NCBI GenBank assembly: GCA_945865405.1
Contig: CAMBDS010000004.1
Coordinates: 124,001 to 188,000 of the forward strand
From: Caldithrix abyssi DSM 13497
GTDB taxonomy: Bacteria; Electryoneota; AABM5-125-24; Hatepunaeales; Hatepunaeaceae
Direction of reading: 5' to 3'
DNA: 64,000 nt
The position numbers and the translations under genes were made by a program. How positions within the stretch are numbered: the first letter of the stretch is position 1; each line of letters begins with the position of its first letter. The notes beneath the pieces were generated by a model. That model was not told the DNA's origin. It saw nothing but the letters and a program-made list of their open reading frames with translations, and ran no database searches. Positions 1 to 8,537 of the stretch are shown here, piece after piece.

Positions 1-650
1 AAGCACGTATCAAGAAAAGTAAACGACATCGCCATCGTCCTGACGGCGACCGTGTCAACAGAATTCATAGCTACACTATCGCGGCGAGCAGGTGCTTCGG
101 TGCTGATCACCGGGGCGGCTGCTGTAGATGCAACACTATCAGCATCATCAGACCCTGCTATCTCAGATTCGTTGTGACGCATTAAGTAAATCGAAACCAG
201 AATCACAGCAATGACCCCGATCAACCCGTAGAAGAGGAGAGCCCTGTTCTGCTCTACCCAATCCATCAGACCCTTTGACCTGAATTTCGCTCCCTCGCCA
301 TCAGGGTCATTAGAGAGGTAAGGCTTGAATACCGCCGCCGCAACAACTACGTGTTGGAACAACTCGTCGAGTCGGTTCGATAATTTATCAGTCTGAAGAC
401 CCACAGCTGATGAATAAGCACGAATGAAAGCCTTGACATAGGTCGGAGGCAGAAAATTCCACTTTCCTTCTTCGATGTTTTCCAGAAAGCGAACATTAAT
501 CTTGGTGTAGGCCATCACCTGTTCAAGCGACATCTCCTGAAATTCGCGTGCAGATTTCAGCTCTTTGCCGATCTGCCTGCGAAGTTCAGGTGTCCCTATT
601 TCTGGATAGGTTGTCTTACGTTGTGGGTATAGTGAATGCTCGCCATCCAT
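1..650 (-). CDS. RodZ-like helix-turn-helix membrane protein (partial, C-terminus missing)
   Basis: Reading the minus strand from an ATG at 650 gives an open frame of 216 codons that runs off the left edge. Residues of about 20-90 form a RodZ-type HTH_25 domain: an arginine-rich start (ELRRQIGKELKSAR), the segment EQVMAYTKINVRFLENIEEG and then PPTYVKAFIRAYS. A single membrane helix follows near residues 138-157 (LLFYGLIGVIAVILVSIYL), and after it a serine/alanine/threonine-rich linker. RodZ proteins anchor MreB filaments to the inner membrane, with the HTH domain in the cytoplasm. The mreB cluster of this window lies 33 kb away, so the gene is not in that operon. It is divergent from pyrF, with 268 bases between the two starts. 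The domain call is firm; true RodZ function is inferred. Confidence 0.8.
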   Translation of the reverse strand, partial: MDGEHSLYPQRKTTYPEIGTPELRRQIGKELKSAREFQEMSLEQVMAYTKINVRFLENIEEGKWNFLPPTYVKAFIRAYSSAVGLQTDKLSNRLDELFQHVVVAAAVFKPYLSNDPDGEGAKFRSKGLMDWVEQNRALLFYGLIGVIAVILVSIYLMRHNESEIAGSDDADSVASTAAAPVISTEAPARRDSVAMNSVDTVAVRTMAMSFTFLDTC

Positions 651-849
651 TGGCGCTTGATCCTGAAAAGTGATGATGAGTTTGGGAGTTTGCGACCCTG
701 ATGAAGCGCACTTCTAAGCCATGCTCCTGTTGAGTATAAGCAATACTTCTACTGAATGCAAGCAATGAATTACAAAGCATCGTGCCTGAATAAATGCTTT
801 CAAGAAATTAGTTATCAGAGCTACATAGAGAGGATAGAGTGAGCGAGCA

Positions 850-878
850 TTGCATTTGACCTGATGATTGATTATGAT
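850..878 (+). promoter_or_regulatory. Putative sigma-70 promoter for pyrF operon
   Basis: TTGCAT at 850-855 and TATGAT at 873-878 are separated by exactly 17 bases, which fits a housekeeping promoter. The predicted transcription start lies near 885, leaving a leader of about 35 bases before the TTG start of pyrF. This is a motif match only. Confidence 0.4.
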
Positions 879-918
879 AATTAAGTTAAACTCTATCACA
901 TCGGGTTCGAACTAACTC

Positions 919-1713
919 TTGAATTTTTCGACTAAACTTCTCAACTCAATTAACAACGGAATTGGGCTTTGCGTCGGTCTCGATCCAATCCCCGACCGAC
1001 TGCCTGAGAAATTTCGTAACGACTCCGAATCGCTTTACAATTTTAACTGCGAAATAATTGAGGCGACGAAGGAATTCGCCTCGGCTTACAAGCCCAATCT
1101 CGCATTCTACGAACGCTTTGGTGTTTCGGGTTGGGAGCAATTACGTAAGACTGTCAAGGCAATTCCAAGCGACAAAATCGTAATTCTCGACGCAAAACGA
1201 GGTGACATCGGTTCGACTTCCGAGGCATACGCTGGTGCTGCATTTGATTCTTTAGGAGGTGACGCAATCACCGTGAGCCCCTATCTCGGTAGGGATTCAG
1301 TCGAACCTTTTGTGACACGTGAACAGAATGGCATTTTCCTGCTTGCAGTCACTTCCAATCCCGGCGGAAAAGATTTTCAGGAATTGTTAATTGACGGTGA
1401 ACCGCTATACGTATATGTAATACGAATGGCGCGCCTTCTCGCAAGCAAAAGAAATGTCGGTCTGGTCGTTGGTGCTACCAAGCCTTCACTTTGGGATAAT
1501 GTACTTCGGGAAGCCGTCGATCTACCACTACTGATTCCCGGTGTCGGTGCTCAAGGCGGGGATCCGGTTGAAATTCGGAATATTTTATCAGGTTACCCGG
1601 CTCCGGCATTAGTCAACTCGTCCCGAGCAATTATACACGCTTCAAGCGGTTCAGACTATGCGGTCGCAGCACGAAATGCGGCGGCTTTTCTTTTCGATCA
1701 ACTCAACGGATAA
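919..1713 (+). CDS. pyrF: Orotidine 5'-phosphate decarboxylase (type 2)
   Basis: This enzyme converts OMP to UMP, the last step of de novo pyrimidine synthesis, in the cytoplasm. The 264-residue protein has the catalytic motif DAKRGDIGST at residues 91-100, with the active-site lysine at 93. The upstream strand FKPN-like YKPNLAFYE at 57-65 and the length mark it as the longer type 2 subfamily. The start is TTG, which gives a natural N-terminus directly before the first beta strand (GLCVGLDP); no ATG lies nearby. It is separated from the downstream PilZ gene by five bases, and pyrE comes next, so the three genes look co-transcribed. Identification is secure. Confidence 0.95.
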   Translation: MNFSTKLLNSINNGIGLCVGLDPIPDRLPEKFRNDSESLYNFNCEIIEATKEFASAYKPNLAFYERFGVSGWEQLRKTVKAIPSDKIVILDAKRGDIGSTSEAYAGAAFDSLGGDAITVSPYLGRDSVEPFVTREQNGIFLLAVTSNPGGKDFQELLIDGEPLYVYVIRMARLLASKRNVGLVVGATKPSLWDNVLREAVDLPLLIPGVGAQGGDPVEIRNILSGYPAPALVNSSRAIIHASSGSDYAVAARNAAAFLFDQLNG

Positions 1714-1718
1714 AGTTA

Positions 1719-2408
1719 GTGCCTTCTGCCAGTAATCCTCTTCAAATAGAGATTCGTGATCGCGTAGAGCTTCATGTACCTGCTGGCGAATCGGTGGCGA
1801 TTTTCACTGTGCGAGTGCAGGAAATCTCCGAAGATGGAATAACTATCGATCGCCCAATCATCGAACAACGCTTGATGCCAGCACCTCCAGGAAAATCGGT
1901 AGATATCTACTTCCAACGGCAGGATGCCACCTATCGATTTGCAAGCAAGATCCTCAATGAGACTTTGCTCGACAAGCTTCCGGTGTTACTTCTCCAAAAA
2001 CCTCGTGAAATTGAGCGCATTCAGCGCCGGGAACATTTTCGGCTCGATATTGACCTTCCGATACGTCTTCGCCTTCTAAGAGGTGCAGGTGGAGAAATTA
2101 TTAGCCCCTACTTTATAGGGAAGATTATCAACCTCTCGGCAGGTGGAGTTAAATTTTCAGCCGAATTACCCGACGATATTGCGGTAATAACAAACGATAT
2201 TTTTCAATTATCTTTTACAATTAGCAAGACTTTCAGTGTAGCAGGTGTAGAAGCGCTTGTCTTGAAAGTTATTCCAGATACTCGAATAGCACAAAAGCAA
2301 TCTTTTATTTGCCGCTTTCTAAACATTCCTTCTGCAGTTCAGGAAGCAATTATTGTACAAAATATCCGTTATCAACAAAGTTACCGCGTCGAATCGCGGG
2401 GAAGGTAG
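1719..2408 (+). CDS. PilZ-domain (YcgR-like) cyclic di-GMP receptor protein
   Basis: This 229-residue protein carries a C-terminal PilZ domain. The c-di-GMP-binding arginine motif is REHFR at residues 104-108, and the second motif NLSAGG (N-x-S-x-x-G) is at 138-143. Residues 1-100 resemble the beta-rich N-terminal half of YcgR-like proteins. Both binding motifs are intact, so it should bind c-di-GMP and control motility, adhesion or a surface process. The partner cannot be told from the sequence. The start is GTG. It sits between pyrF and pyrE, and its stop is only four bases before the pyrE start, so it is probably transcribed with pyrimidine genes, an unexpected setting for a second-messenger receptor. 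Confidence 0.85.
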   Translation: MPSASNPLQIEIRDRVELHVPAGESVAIFTVRVQEISEDGITIDRPIIEQRLMPAPPGKSVDIYFQRQDATYRFASKILNETLLDKLPVLLLQKPREIERIQRREHFRLDIDLPIRLRLLRGAGGEIISPYFIGKIINLSAGGVKFSAELPDDIAVITNDIFQLSFTISKTFSVAGVEALVLKVIPDTRIAQKQSFICRFLNIPSAVQEAIIVQNIRYQQSYRVESRGR

Positions 2409-2412
2409 AATA

Positions 2413-3015
2413 ATGACCGAGAAAGAGATCGAGGGACTGCTTCTGGAATCGGGAGCTTTCTTACAAGGACATTTCCTTTACGCCAGCAAACTTCACGGAT
2501 CTGTTTACATTGAAAAATTTCGCGCTCTCGAGGATCCCAACGTCACTTCGATTTTAGCCAGGGAAATGATCGATCTTGCTGATGCCGCAGGGATCGCTCA
2601 TCCGCGAGTCGTAATTGGTCCAATGACTGGTGGCGCGCTACTCGCATTTGAAGTCGCACGACAGATTGGTGCTAAAGCCTTTTTCACGGAAAAGATGGAA
2701 AGTACTATGGAGTTGCGTCGCGGCTTCCATCTCGAGCCGAATGAAGCCGTCTGGGTTACTGAAGACGTTGTCAATCTTGGTGGTTCTATCCATCAGGTTT
2801 TTGATTGCATCGAAGGTTTGGGCGCAAAAGTTAGCGCAGCGCTAATTCTTGTCGATCGCAGCAAGGGGCGTGTTAAAGTAAACGCACCTTTCATTCCCCT
2901 ACTCAAAGTTGTCGATCTGGTGGAGTATAAGCCCGATCAATGCCCACTATGCAAGCAGGGTGTTCCACTGACCGCTCTTGGTGGCCGTAAAGTCGCAACT
3001 AATAAGGCTGGATGA
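2413..3015 (+). CDS. pyrE: Orotate phosphoribosyltransferase
   Basis: This enzyme joins orotate and PRPP to give OMP, the substrate of the nearby pyrF. The 200-residue protein has the PRPP-binding loop EDVVNLGGS at residues 118-125 and the N-terminal HFLYASKLHGS segment typical of the family. The C-terminus carries CPLC (near residue 178), as in many archaeal and thermophile-type PyrE proteins. I place the start at the ATG at 2413, because GGGAAGG lies just upstream; an upstream in-frame ATG at 2353 would overlap the PilZ gene by 56 bases and has no good ribosome site. It is part of the pyrF-PilZ-pyrE group. Confidence 0.93.
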   Translation: MTEKEIEGLLLESGAFLQGHFLYASKLHGSVYIEKFRALEDPNVTSILAREMIDLADAAGIAHPRVVIGPMTGGALLAFEVARQIGAKAFFTEKMESTMELRRGFHLEPNEAVWVTEDVVNLGGSIHQVFDCIEGLGAKVSAALILVDRSKGRVKVNAPFIPLLKVVDLVEYKPDQCPLCKQGVPLTALGGRKVATNKAG

Positions 3016-3025
3016 AAAGCTAACC

Positions 3026-3841
3026 ATGGCGAGTCTTCTCATACATCCAACAGCAATTGTTGACCCGGGTTCAATAATCGGAGATAACGTTTCAATCGGG
3101 CCATTCTCCATAATTGAGCCGAATACTAAAATTGGTCATGGGACAACTATAGCTTCACATGTCTTGGTTTCCGCCGGGACCCGACTGGGAGAAGATTGCC
3201 GAGTCTCAAAGGGAGCTGTATTAGGCACAACTCCTCAGGATTTGAAATTTGGAGGTGAAGAGTCGGAACTACTTGTTGGTGATCGAACCGTAATTCGAGA
3301 ATTTTGTACGCTCAACCGCGGTACTCGACACGGGCAATTGCAGACCCGCGTCGGATCTGACTGTATGTTGATGGCTTATGTACATGTTGCTCACGATTGT
3401 TGTCTTGGTAACAGCGTCATCATGGCAAATTCCGTAAATCTTGCCGGGCACGTGACAATCGGTGATTGGGCGACTATCGGTGGAGCAACCGCTATACACC
3501 AATTTGTAAAAATCGGTATTCATACCTTTGTAGGCGGGATGTCAAGAGTATCGCAAGACATACCTCCCTACATTCGTGCCGCCAAAGAACCATTAAGCTA
3601 TTTCGGTCCCAATTCGATTGGCTTGCGACGACGTGGGTTTGTCAGTTCTCAATTGCAAGCAATCAAGGGTGCCTATAATCTGCTCTATAGATCAGGCTTG
3701 AATGTCAAGCAGGGGGTAGAAGCTATCAAAGAAAAACTCGAAATCACTCCGGAAGTTCAGGAAATTCTGGATTTTATCGATTCTTCCAAACGAGGTCTCA
3801 TCGGCATAGGAGTCACAGGCGAAAGCCCGATTATTGATTGA
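3026..3841 (+). CDS. lpxA: UDP-N-acetylglucosamine acyltransferase
   Basis: LpxA transfers a 3-hydroxyacyl chain from acyl carrier protein to UDP-GlcNAc, the first step of lipid A synthesis, so the cell should make LPS. The 271-residue protein is built of left-handed beta-helix hexapeptide repeats over residues 5-190, followed by a helical C-terminal domain. The catalytic histidine is in HVAHDC (residue 123), and the motif IHQF and the segment DIPPYIRA match the family. The ATG at 3026 gives the usual length (about 262-270); an upstream TTG at 2978 would overlap pyrE. Its 3' end overlaps the next gene by eight bases. No other lpx gene is nearby. Confidence 0.95.
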   Translation: MASLLIHPTAIVDPGSIIGDNVSIGPFSIIEPNTKIGHGTTIASHVLVSAGTRLGEDCRVSKGAVLGTTPQDLKFGGEESELLVGDRTVIREFCTLNRGTRHGQLQTRVGSDCMLMAYVHVAHDCCLGNSVIMANSVNLAGHVTIGDWATIGGATAIHQFVKIGIHTFVGGMSRVSQDIPPYIRAAKEPLSYFGPNSIGLRRRGFVSSQLQAIKGAYNLLYRSGLNVKQGVEAIKEKLEITPEVQEILDFIDSSKRGLIGIGVTGESPIID

Positions 3842-4652
3842 ACGTTCGCCTTTGCCCGGTTGGCAATTGATGGCTGGCGACGAAATTCTGGCAAACCCAA
3901 AGGTACTTTCCGACTTCTCTCCGGTTGTTCGATTCTACTGTTGGATTCCATCGGCAGTCTCGCTTGGTGTTCACCAGTCGGCGAATGCTGTCGATCACGA
4001 CAAATGCACAGAGCATGGCTGGGACATCGTTAGACGACCCACCGGGGGCAGAGCATTGCTTCATCACCGCGACTTGAGTTATTCAGTCACTCTGGCTGGC
4101 GGTTCAGAGTCGCCTCATCGACTAAAAGACATTTATGAGGCGGTTGCCAAGGCTTGGATTGAGACTTTTGCTAAATTTGGATTGGTGGCTGAGCTAGTCC
4201 AATCTGGCAGAGGCTCCCACGAAGGCACGGCCCATTTGCGCGACGGTCTCTGTCTCGATAGTCGGGTTCGAGGTGAATTGATCTCATCCGGTAAAAAAAT
4301 TGCCGCCGCGGCTCAGCGTGTATATGCCCAAACCCTTTTGCAACACGGGTCTGTTATCATGACCGGTGATGTCAGTGCTATAGCTGATACCCTGCCAATA
4401 GATGAGACGGCGAAAAACATAGCCGCCAGCAATTTGCGTCTATCCTCGATTTCGATTTGTGAGCTAATTAATCGCGAACTTGACACTTTCGACCTGATCG
4501 AAGCGGCTATCGACCCATTTGAAAGGCATTTAAATTTCGAATTTGTCACCGATTGCATTCACGAACATGAGTTGGAAGCAATCCACGAGCGACGACCTTT
4601 TCACGACATTCATTCAGCGCACCAAATTCTTCCAATGGTAGTGAATGCCTGA
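3834..4652 (+). CDS. Lipoyl/octanoyl transferase of the BPL/LplA superfamily (LipM-like)
   Basis: This 272-residue protein belongs to the biotin/lipoate ligase fold. The substrate loop RRPTGGRALLHH at residues 67-78 and LSYSV at 81-85 are characteristic. A cysteine at residue 140 followed by the lysine motif SSGKKIAAAAQR (152-162) and LLQHGS matches LipM-type octanoyl-ACP:protein transferases, which use a cysteine acyl-enzyme and load GcvH. That suggests transfer from octanoyl-ACP rather than ATP-driven lipoate ligation. The start is TTG, overlapping the lpxA stop; its own stop overlaps dxr by eight bases. Choice between LipM, LipL and LplA roles is inference from motifs. Confidence 0.8.
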   Translation: MIERSPLPGWQLMAGDEILANPKVLSDFSPVVRFYCWIPSAVSLGVHQSANAVDHDKCTEHGWDIVRRPTGGRALLHHRDLSYSVTLAGGSESPHRLKDIYEAVAKAWIETFAKFGLVAELVQSGRGSHEGTAHLRDGLCLDSRVRGELISSGKKIAAAAQRVYAQTLLQHGSVIMTGDVSAIADTLPIDETAKNIAASNLRLSSISICELINRELDTFDLIEAAIDPFERHLNFEFVTDCIHEHELEAIHERRPFHDIHSAHQILPMVVNA

Positions 4653-5805
4653 AATACGACGTCTGGCAATCTTTGGTTCGACCGGATCTATCGGCACACA
4701 ATCGCTTCAAGTCATCGAGGCGATGGGCGGTTATTCGATTTCCGTACTTTCGGCGCACTCTAATTGGCGTTTTCTTGCTGAACAGGCTCTGAAATGGTGT
4801 CCCGTTCGAGTTACTCTTGCCGATTCGTCTGGTTATACTGCCCTTAAGGAAGCGCTTGCCGGAACGAACATCGAAGTCGTTTCCGGCGATGAGGCAGCTG
4901 CCCAGGCTGCACGAGAAATTGACTATGATATCGCAATCAATGGGCTGGTTGGCTTGAGTGGACTAAGGCCGAGCTACGAAGTCATTCTGCGCGGAATCGA
5001 TCTCGCACTGGCAAACAAAGAGTCTCTTGTCCTTGGTGGTGATCTGCTAAGTGGTTTGCAAGCCAAAACCGGCTCCAAAATATTGCCAGTCGATTCCGAG
5101 CATTCGGCGATCTTCCAATGTCTTTTGGGCGAGCGAATCGAGGACGTCCGCAGACTGATTCTGACCGCCTCAGGAGGCCCGTTCAGAACTTGGGATCACG
5201 CTCAAATATCTAATGTAACGCCGGTTCAAGCTCTTAAGCACCCGAACTGGCAAATGGGTGCCAAGGTCACCATCGACTCCGCGACTCTGATGAACAAGGG
5301 CCTCGAAGTCATCGAAGCCCATCACCTCTTTGGTTTGCCATCAAGTCAGATCGACGTTCGAATTCATCAGGTCTCAATAGTTCATTCGCTTGTCCAGTTT
5401 CGTGATGGCTCGTTCAAAGCGCAGTTAGGCAAGCCCGACATGCGCCTTCCTATTCAGGTAGCGTTAACATACCCCGGCAGGATGGTGATGCCCTTTCTGG
5501 AGGATGATGATCCATCCGACTGGCCACCGCTTCAGTTTGCGCCCGTCGATCTTGGAAAATTTCCCTGCTTGCGGCTTGCCTATGAAGCACTTGAGATTGG
5601 TGGCACAGCCCCTGCGATGTTGAACGGGGCAGATGAGGTTGCAGTCTCGCGTTTCCTAAATCACGAGATCGGTTTTCTCGATATCGCCCGCATAGTTGAA
5701 TACGCCATGAACGCTTGCGCCGCCACCCCAGCAGACTCACTTGAGGCTGTCATTGCAGCCGACGCCGCCGGAAGATCGATTGCTACCCGGTTCATTCCAG
5801 GCTAA
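4645..5805 (+). CDS. dxr: 1-deoxy-D-xylulose 5-phosphate reductoisomerase
   Basis: DXR makes 2-C-methyl-D-erythritol 4-phosphate with NADPH, the committed step of the MEP isoprenoid pathway. The 386-residue protein shows the NADPH-binding GSTGSIG at residues 11-17, NKESLVLGG at 124-132, and the metal-binding Asp150 and Glu152 in DSEHSAIF. MNKGLEVIEAHHLF gives the rest of the substrate site. The ATG overlaps the previous stop by eight bases. The dxr-rseP order is common in many bacteria. Together with dxs at 25717 it shows that this organism has the MEP route, which matters for interpreting the HMG-CoA synthase operon at 55312. Confidence 0.97.
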   Translation: MPEIRRLAIFGSTGSIGTQSLQVIEAMGGYSISVLSAHSNWRFLAEQALKWCPVRVTLADSSGYTALKEALAGTNIEVVSGDEAAAQAAREIDYDIAINGLVGLSGLRPSYEVILRGIDLALANKESLVLGGDLLSGLQAKTGSKILPVDSEHSAIFQCLLGERIEDVRRLILTASGGPFRTWDHAQISNVTPVQALKHPNWQMGAKVTIDSATLMNKGLEVIEAHHLFGLPSSQIDVRIHQVSIVHSLVQFRDGSFKAQLGKPDMRLPIQVALTYPGRMVMPFLEDDDPSDWPPLQFAPVDLGKFPCLRLAYEALEIGGTAPAMLNGADEVAVSRFLNHEIGFLDIARIVEYAMNACAATPADSLEAVIAADAAGRSIATRFIPG

Positions 5806-5909
5806 TGCAGTTGGGAACATAACCTGTCGTACGCTGGTTCAAGCTTAAAACCTAAAGCCGAGTCTTCAGGTTACTCGAAATAGTTTCTTTATATAGCCTT
5901 TTAAAAGAA

Positions 5910-6986
5910 TTGCTTACACTCCTTTCCTTCATTGTCGTCATCGGCATTATCGTCTTCGTCCACGAGTTTGGTCACTTTTTCGCGGCAAAGCTTTCCGGCG
6001 TCCGCGTCGAAGTCTTTTCGCTCGGTTTCCCGCCAAAAATGATCAGTTGGAAACGCGGTGAGACCGAATACCAATTGGCTTGGATACCTCTGGGCGGCTT
6101 CGTCAAAATGTCCGGCATGGCCGACGAGTCGCTTGAAGACGAAGTCGATCTCAAAGATCCCCGCGGTTTTGCAGCCCAGCCCTTGCTAAACAAAGTCTTC
6201 ATCATCACCGCTGGCGTGATCATGAACCTCTTGCTTGGCCTCGTGATCTACACTATCCTCATCTGGTCTACCGGCGTTGGTAAAATGACCGGCACGACGC
6301 TAACGATGGTGACCGAGAACTCTCCCGCCGCTGAAGCCGGGATGCTCGAAGGTGATAAAGTCGCCAAGGTAAAAGGCCAGTCCGTTCAAGATTGGGAGAG
6401 CCTCACCAACATCATCCGTGAGTACCCAGGAGTCCCAGTAGAGATCTCGTGGCTTCGTGGAGACTCCCTGATGTCCGCGTCGATCACCCCCCGTGCCACG
6501 CCTGAATTCAACCTCAACGAAGTCAAAATGGACACGGTGGGGAAGATCGGTATTCTTGGCACCATTGAGGTCGAGCAGGTCGGTTTTTTCAAAGCCACCT
6601 ACTACGGCGCAGGTCAGGTCTGGTCGATTATTCGCTTGAACGTCGTATCGCTCGGAGCATTGTTAACTGGGCGAGCCAAAGTCAAGGAACTGACCGGCCC
6701 GCTCGGAATTGCCAAAATGTCCGGCGATAGCGCGAGGTCCGGCGTCGCCACTTTCTTCAGCTTCATCGGAATGATCAGCATTTCCATCGCTTTTCTAAAT
6801 ATTCTTCCGATACCGATGCTCGACGGTGGACATCTGCTCTTCATTGTGATTGAAGCGATCATTGGTCGTGAAATCCCGGAAAAAATAAAAGTTAACCTGC
6901 TCAAAGTCGGGTTGGCAGTCTTGTTATTGTTAGTCGTTGTTGTTTCTTATCATGACGTCATAAGGTATTACATTGGAACGAATTGA
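5910..6986 (+). CDS. rseP: Site-2 membrane metalloprotease RseP
   Basis: RseP cleaves membrane-spanning regulators, such as anti-sigma factors, and leftover signal peptides inside the inner membrane. The 358-residue protein starts with a membrane helix carrying the zinc motif HEFGH at residues 18-22. One PDZ domain lies near residues 125-200 (SPAAEAGMLEGDKV). The third zinc ligand is in the C-terminal helix motif NILPIPMLDGGH. The start is TTG, giving the usual N-terminus one turn before the first helix. It has a single PDZ domain, where E. coli RseP has two. The end overlaps the next gene by 14 bases. Confidence 0.93.
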   Translation: MLTLLSFIVVIGIIVFVHEFGHFFAAKLSGVRVEVFSLGFPPKMISWKRGETEYQLAWIPLGGFVKMSGMADESLEDEVDLKDPRGFAAQPLLNKVFIITAGVIMNLLLGLVIYTILIWSTGVGKMTGTTLTMVTENSPAAEAGMLEGDKVAKVKGQSVQDWESLTNIIREYPGVPVEISWLRGDSLMSASITPRATPEFNLNEVKMDTVGKIGILGTIEVEQVGFFKATYYGAGQVWSIIRLNVVSLGALLTGRAKVKELTGPLGIAKMSGDSARSGVATFFSFIGMISISIAFLNILPIPMLDGGHLLFIVIEAIIGREIPEKIKVNLLKVGLAVLLLLVVVVSYHDVIRYYIGTN

Positions 6987-8364
6987 TTTGAGTGAGCCTG
7001 TCCGACCCATTCCTATAAACTTGATATTTGTGGGATTGCTTCTTATGATAACCATCGGTTGCGCTACCACCGGGAAACTGAAGGTCAATAAGAGTTTCCC
7101 CGTAGCTCAGCCGGATTCTACCTCTAAGGCAGCCGCACTCGATCACTACCTCGCTGGAACCATCGCAGAAGAGGCAGGCGACTTGGGTGAGGCAGCCCTC
7201 GAATATCAATTGGCGATGTATTGCGACCCGACCTCAATTGAAATTCCGCAAGCACTTTCCCGTACATATCTTCAATTGGGCGAGAGAATTCCGGCGTTAA
7301 GGGTTCTTGAGGTCGCCCTTGCTCAAAACCCCGACGACCCTGAGTTGCTCTCCGCTCTCGGTGAGATCAGCTTGCGACTCGGTGATATTGACGGCTCGAC
7401 CGATTACTTCAAGCGACTTTCCGGTATCAAGCCGCTCAACCGCGAAGAGACCCTCCGGCAGATCATGATGCTGGAGCGGAGTGGTAAGGACAAGGAAGCC
7501 CTCGACCTTTCTAAAGACTACCTAAGACTTTTCGGTCCGGATCCCTTCATTTACGAGCGGATCGGAGTCATCCATATCGGTAAGAAAGACTTCGAATCGG
7601 CGGATACTGCTTTTCGAGCCTTGCTCGATCTCGATCCGAATAACCACCGGATACAATTTGTGGTTGGTGGCTTCTGCGTTGCCCGTGAAAATTTTGCTGA
7701 AGCCGAAGTTCACTTCAAACGGGCTGTTGAGATTGAACCCGCCGAGGTTAGGTACTGGGCAAATCTAATCATGGTTGTCGGGCGGGAAGGTAAGGCAGAT
7801 ACCCTATCCATTTTGCTAAACGATGCGATAAGGCTTTTCCCCGAAGTTGCGCAATTTTACGACAGTCGAGCCGGGCTCCGGCAGGAAAATTCCGACTGGA
7901 ATGGAGCGATTGCCGACGCTGAGAAATCAGCGGCACTCGATTCCACAAGGCTAACCCCTTACCTTGCCATTGGGTACATCTACCACCAAACCAAAGATTG
8001 GGCAAAAAGTGAGGATGCGTATCTGCAAGCCTTGAAGATTGCTCCTGAAAGCCCGGTCGTTCTGAACAATTTCGCTTACATGTTGTCCGTACAAGGCGTA
8101 AGGCTCGAAGAAGCACTCGAATATGTCGACAAGGCCCTCGAAAAATCTCCCGAAACATCTTCGTATCATGACACTCGAGGTTGGATTCTTTATGGGCTAA
8201 ATCGCCATGAGGAAGCTTTGAAGGAGATCGAAATTTCGCTGAAAGACGACTCGGATAACGCTGAAGTTTTCGAACACCTTTCAGCGGTCTACAAGGCGCT
8301 TGGCAGAAGCGATGACGCTGAAAAGGCGACAAAAAGAGCAGAAGAACTCAAAGCCAAAGAATAA
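6973..8364 (+). CDS. TPR-repeat lipoprotein
   Basis: This 463-residue protein begins with a membrane-targeting segment at about residues 14-32 that ends in a cysteine (MITIGCATTG), a slightly unusual lipobox. The rest is a solenoid of tetratricopeptide repeats from about residue 55 to the end. Recognisable repeats include DPELLSALGEISLRLGD, DWAKSEDAYLQALKIAPESP and RHEEALKEIEISLKDD. Such proteins serve as scaffolds at the outer membrane, for example in polysaccharide export or protein assembly, but the partner is unknown. The start is TTG and overlaps rseP, suggesting co-translation. The gene ends just before the hairpin cluster at 8390. Confidence 0.85.
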   Translation: MERIDLSEPVRPIPINLIFVGLLLMITIGCATTGKLKVNKSFPVAQPDSTSKAAALDHYLAGTIAEEAGDLGEAALEYQLAMYCDPTSIEIPQALSRTYLQLGERIPALRVLEVALAQNPDDPELLSALGEISLRLGDIDGSTDYFKRLSGIKPLNREETLRQIMMLERSGKDKEALDLSKDYLRLFGPDPFIYERIGVIHIGKKDFESADTAFRALLDLDPNNHRIQFVVGGFCVARENFAEAEVHFKRAVEIEPAEVRYWANLIMVVGREGKADTLSILLNDAIRLFPEVAQFYDSRAGLRQENSDWNGAIADAEKSAALDSTRLTPYLAIGYIYHQTKDWAKSEDAYLQALKIAPESPVVLNNFAYMLSVQGVRLEEALEYVDKALEKSPETSSYHDTRGWILYGLNRHEEALKEIEISLKDDSDNAEVFEHLSAVYKALGRSDDAEKATKRAEELKAKE

Positions 8365-8389
8365 AATAATCTATTTTGATTTCGTAGGT

Positions 8390-8474
8390 CAGGTGGTCTC
8401 CACCTGTCGCAACGTCTATGAGGGGGGACTTTAGTCCGCCTTTCTGTCCGCTGTCAGACGCCCTCGTCTGACAG
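8390..8474. repeat. Cluster of three perfect hairpins in an intergenic region
   Basis: Three palindromes lie within 85 bases: CAGGTGG/CCACCTG at 8390-8406 with a 3-base loop, GGACT/AGTCC at about 8426-8437, and CTGTCAGACG/CGTCTGACAG at 8451-8474 with a 4-base loop, followed by AAAAA. The arrangement resembles dispersed REP/MITE-like intergenic repeats. It could also terminate the upstream TPR operon, although no T-run follows on the + strand. Only one copy is present in this window. Confidence 0.55.
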
Positions 8475-8537
8475 AAAAATGATTAAATCAGATCGGATTG
8501 AATTTTTTAGAGGCCGCTAACCCAAATTGAAGATGTA

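Noticed and set aside
714-899. Minus-strand frame of 61 codons between the RodZ-like gene and pyrF
   Set aside because: It has no ribosome site or domain features and covers the promoter region of pyrF.
7769-8332. Minus-strand frame of 187 codons
   Set aside because: It lies inside the TPR gene and arises from its codon pattern.
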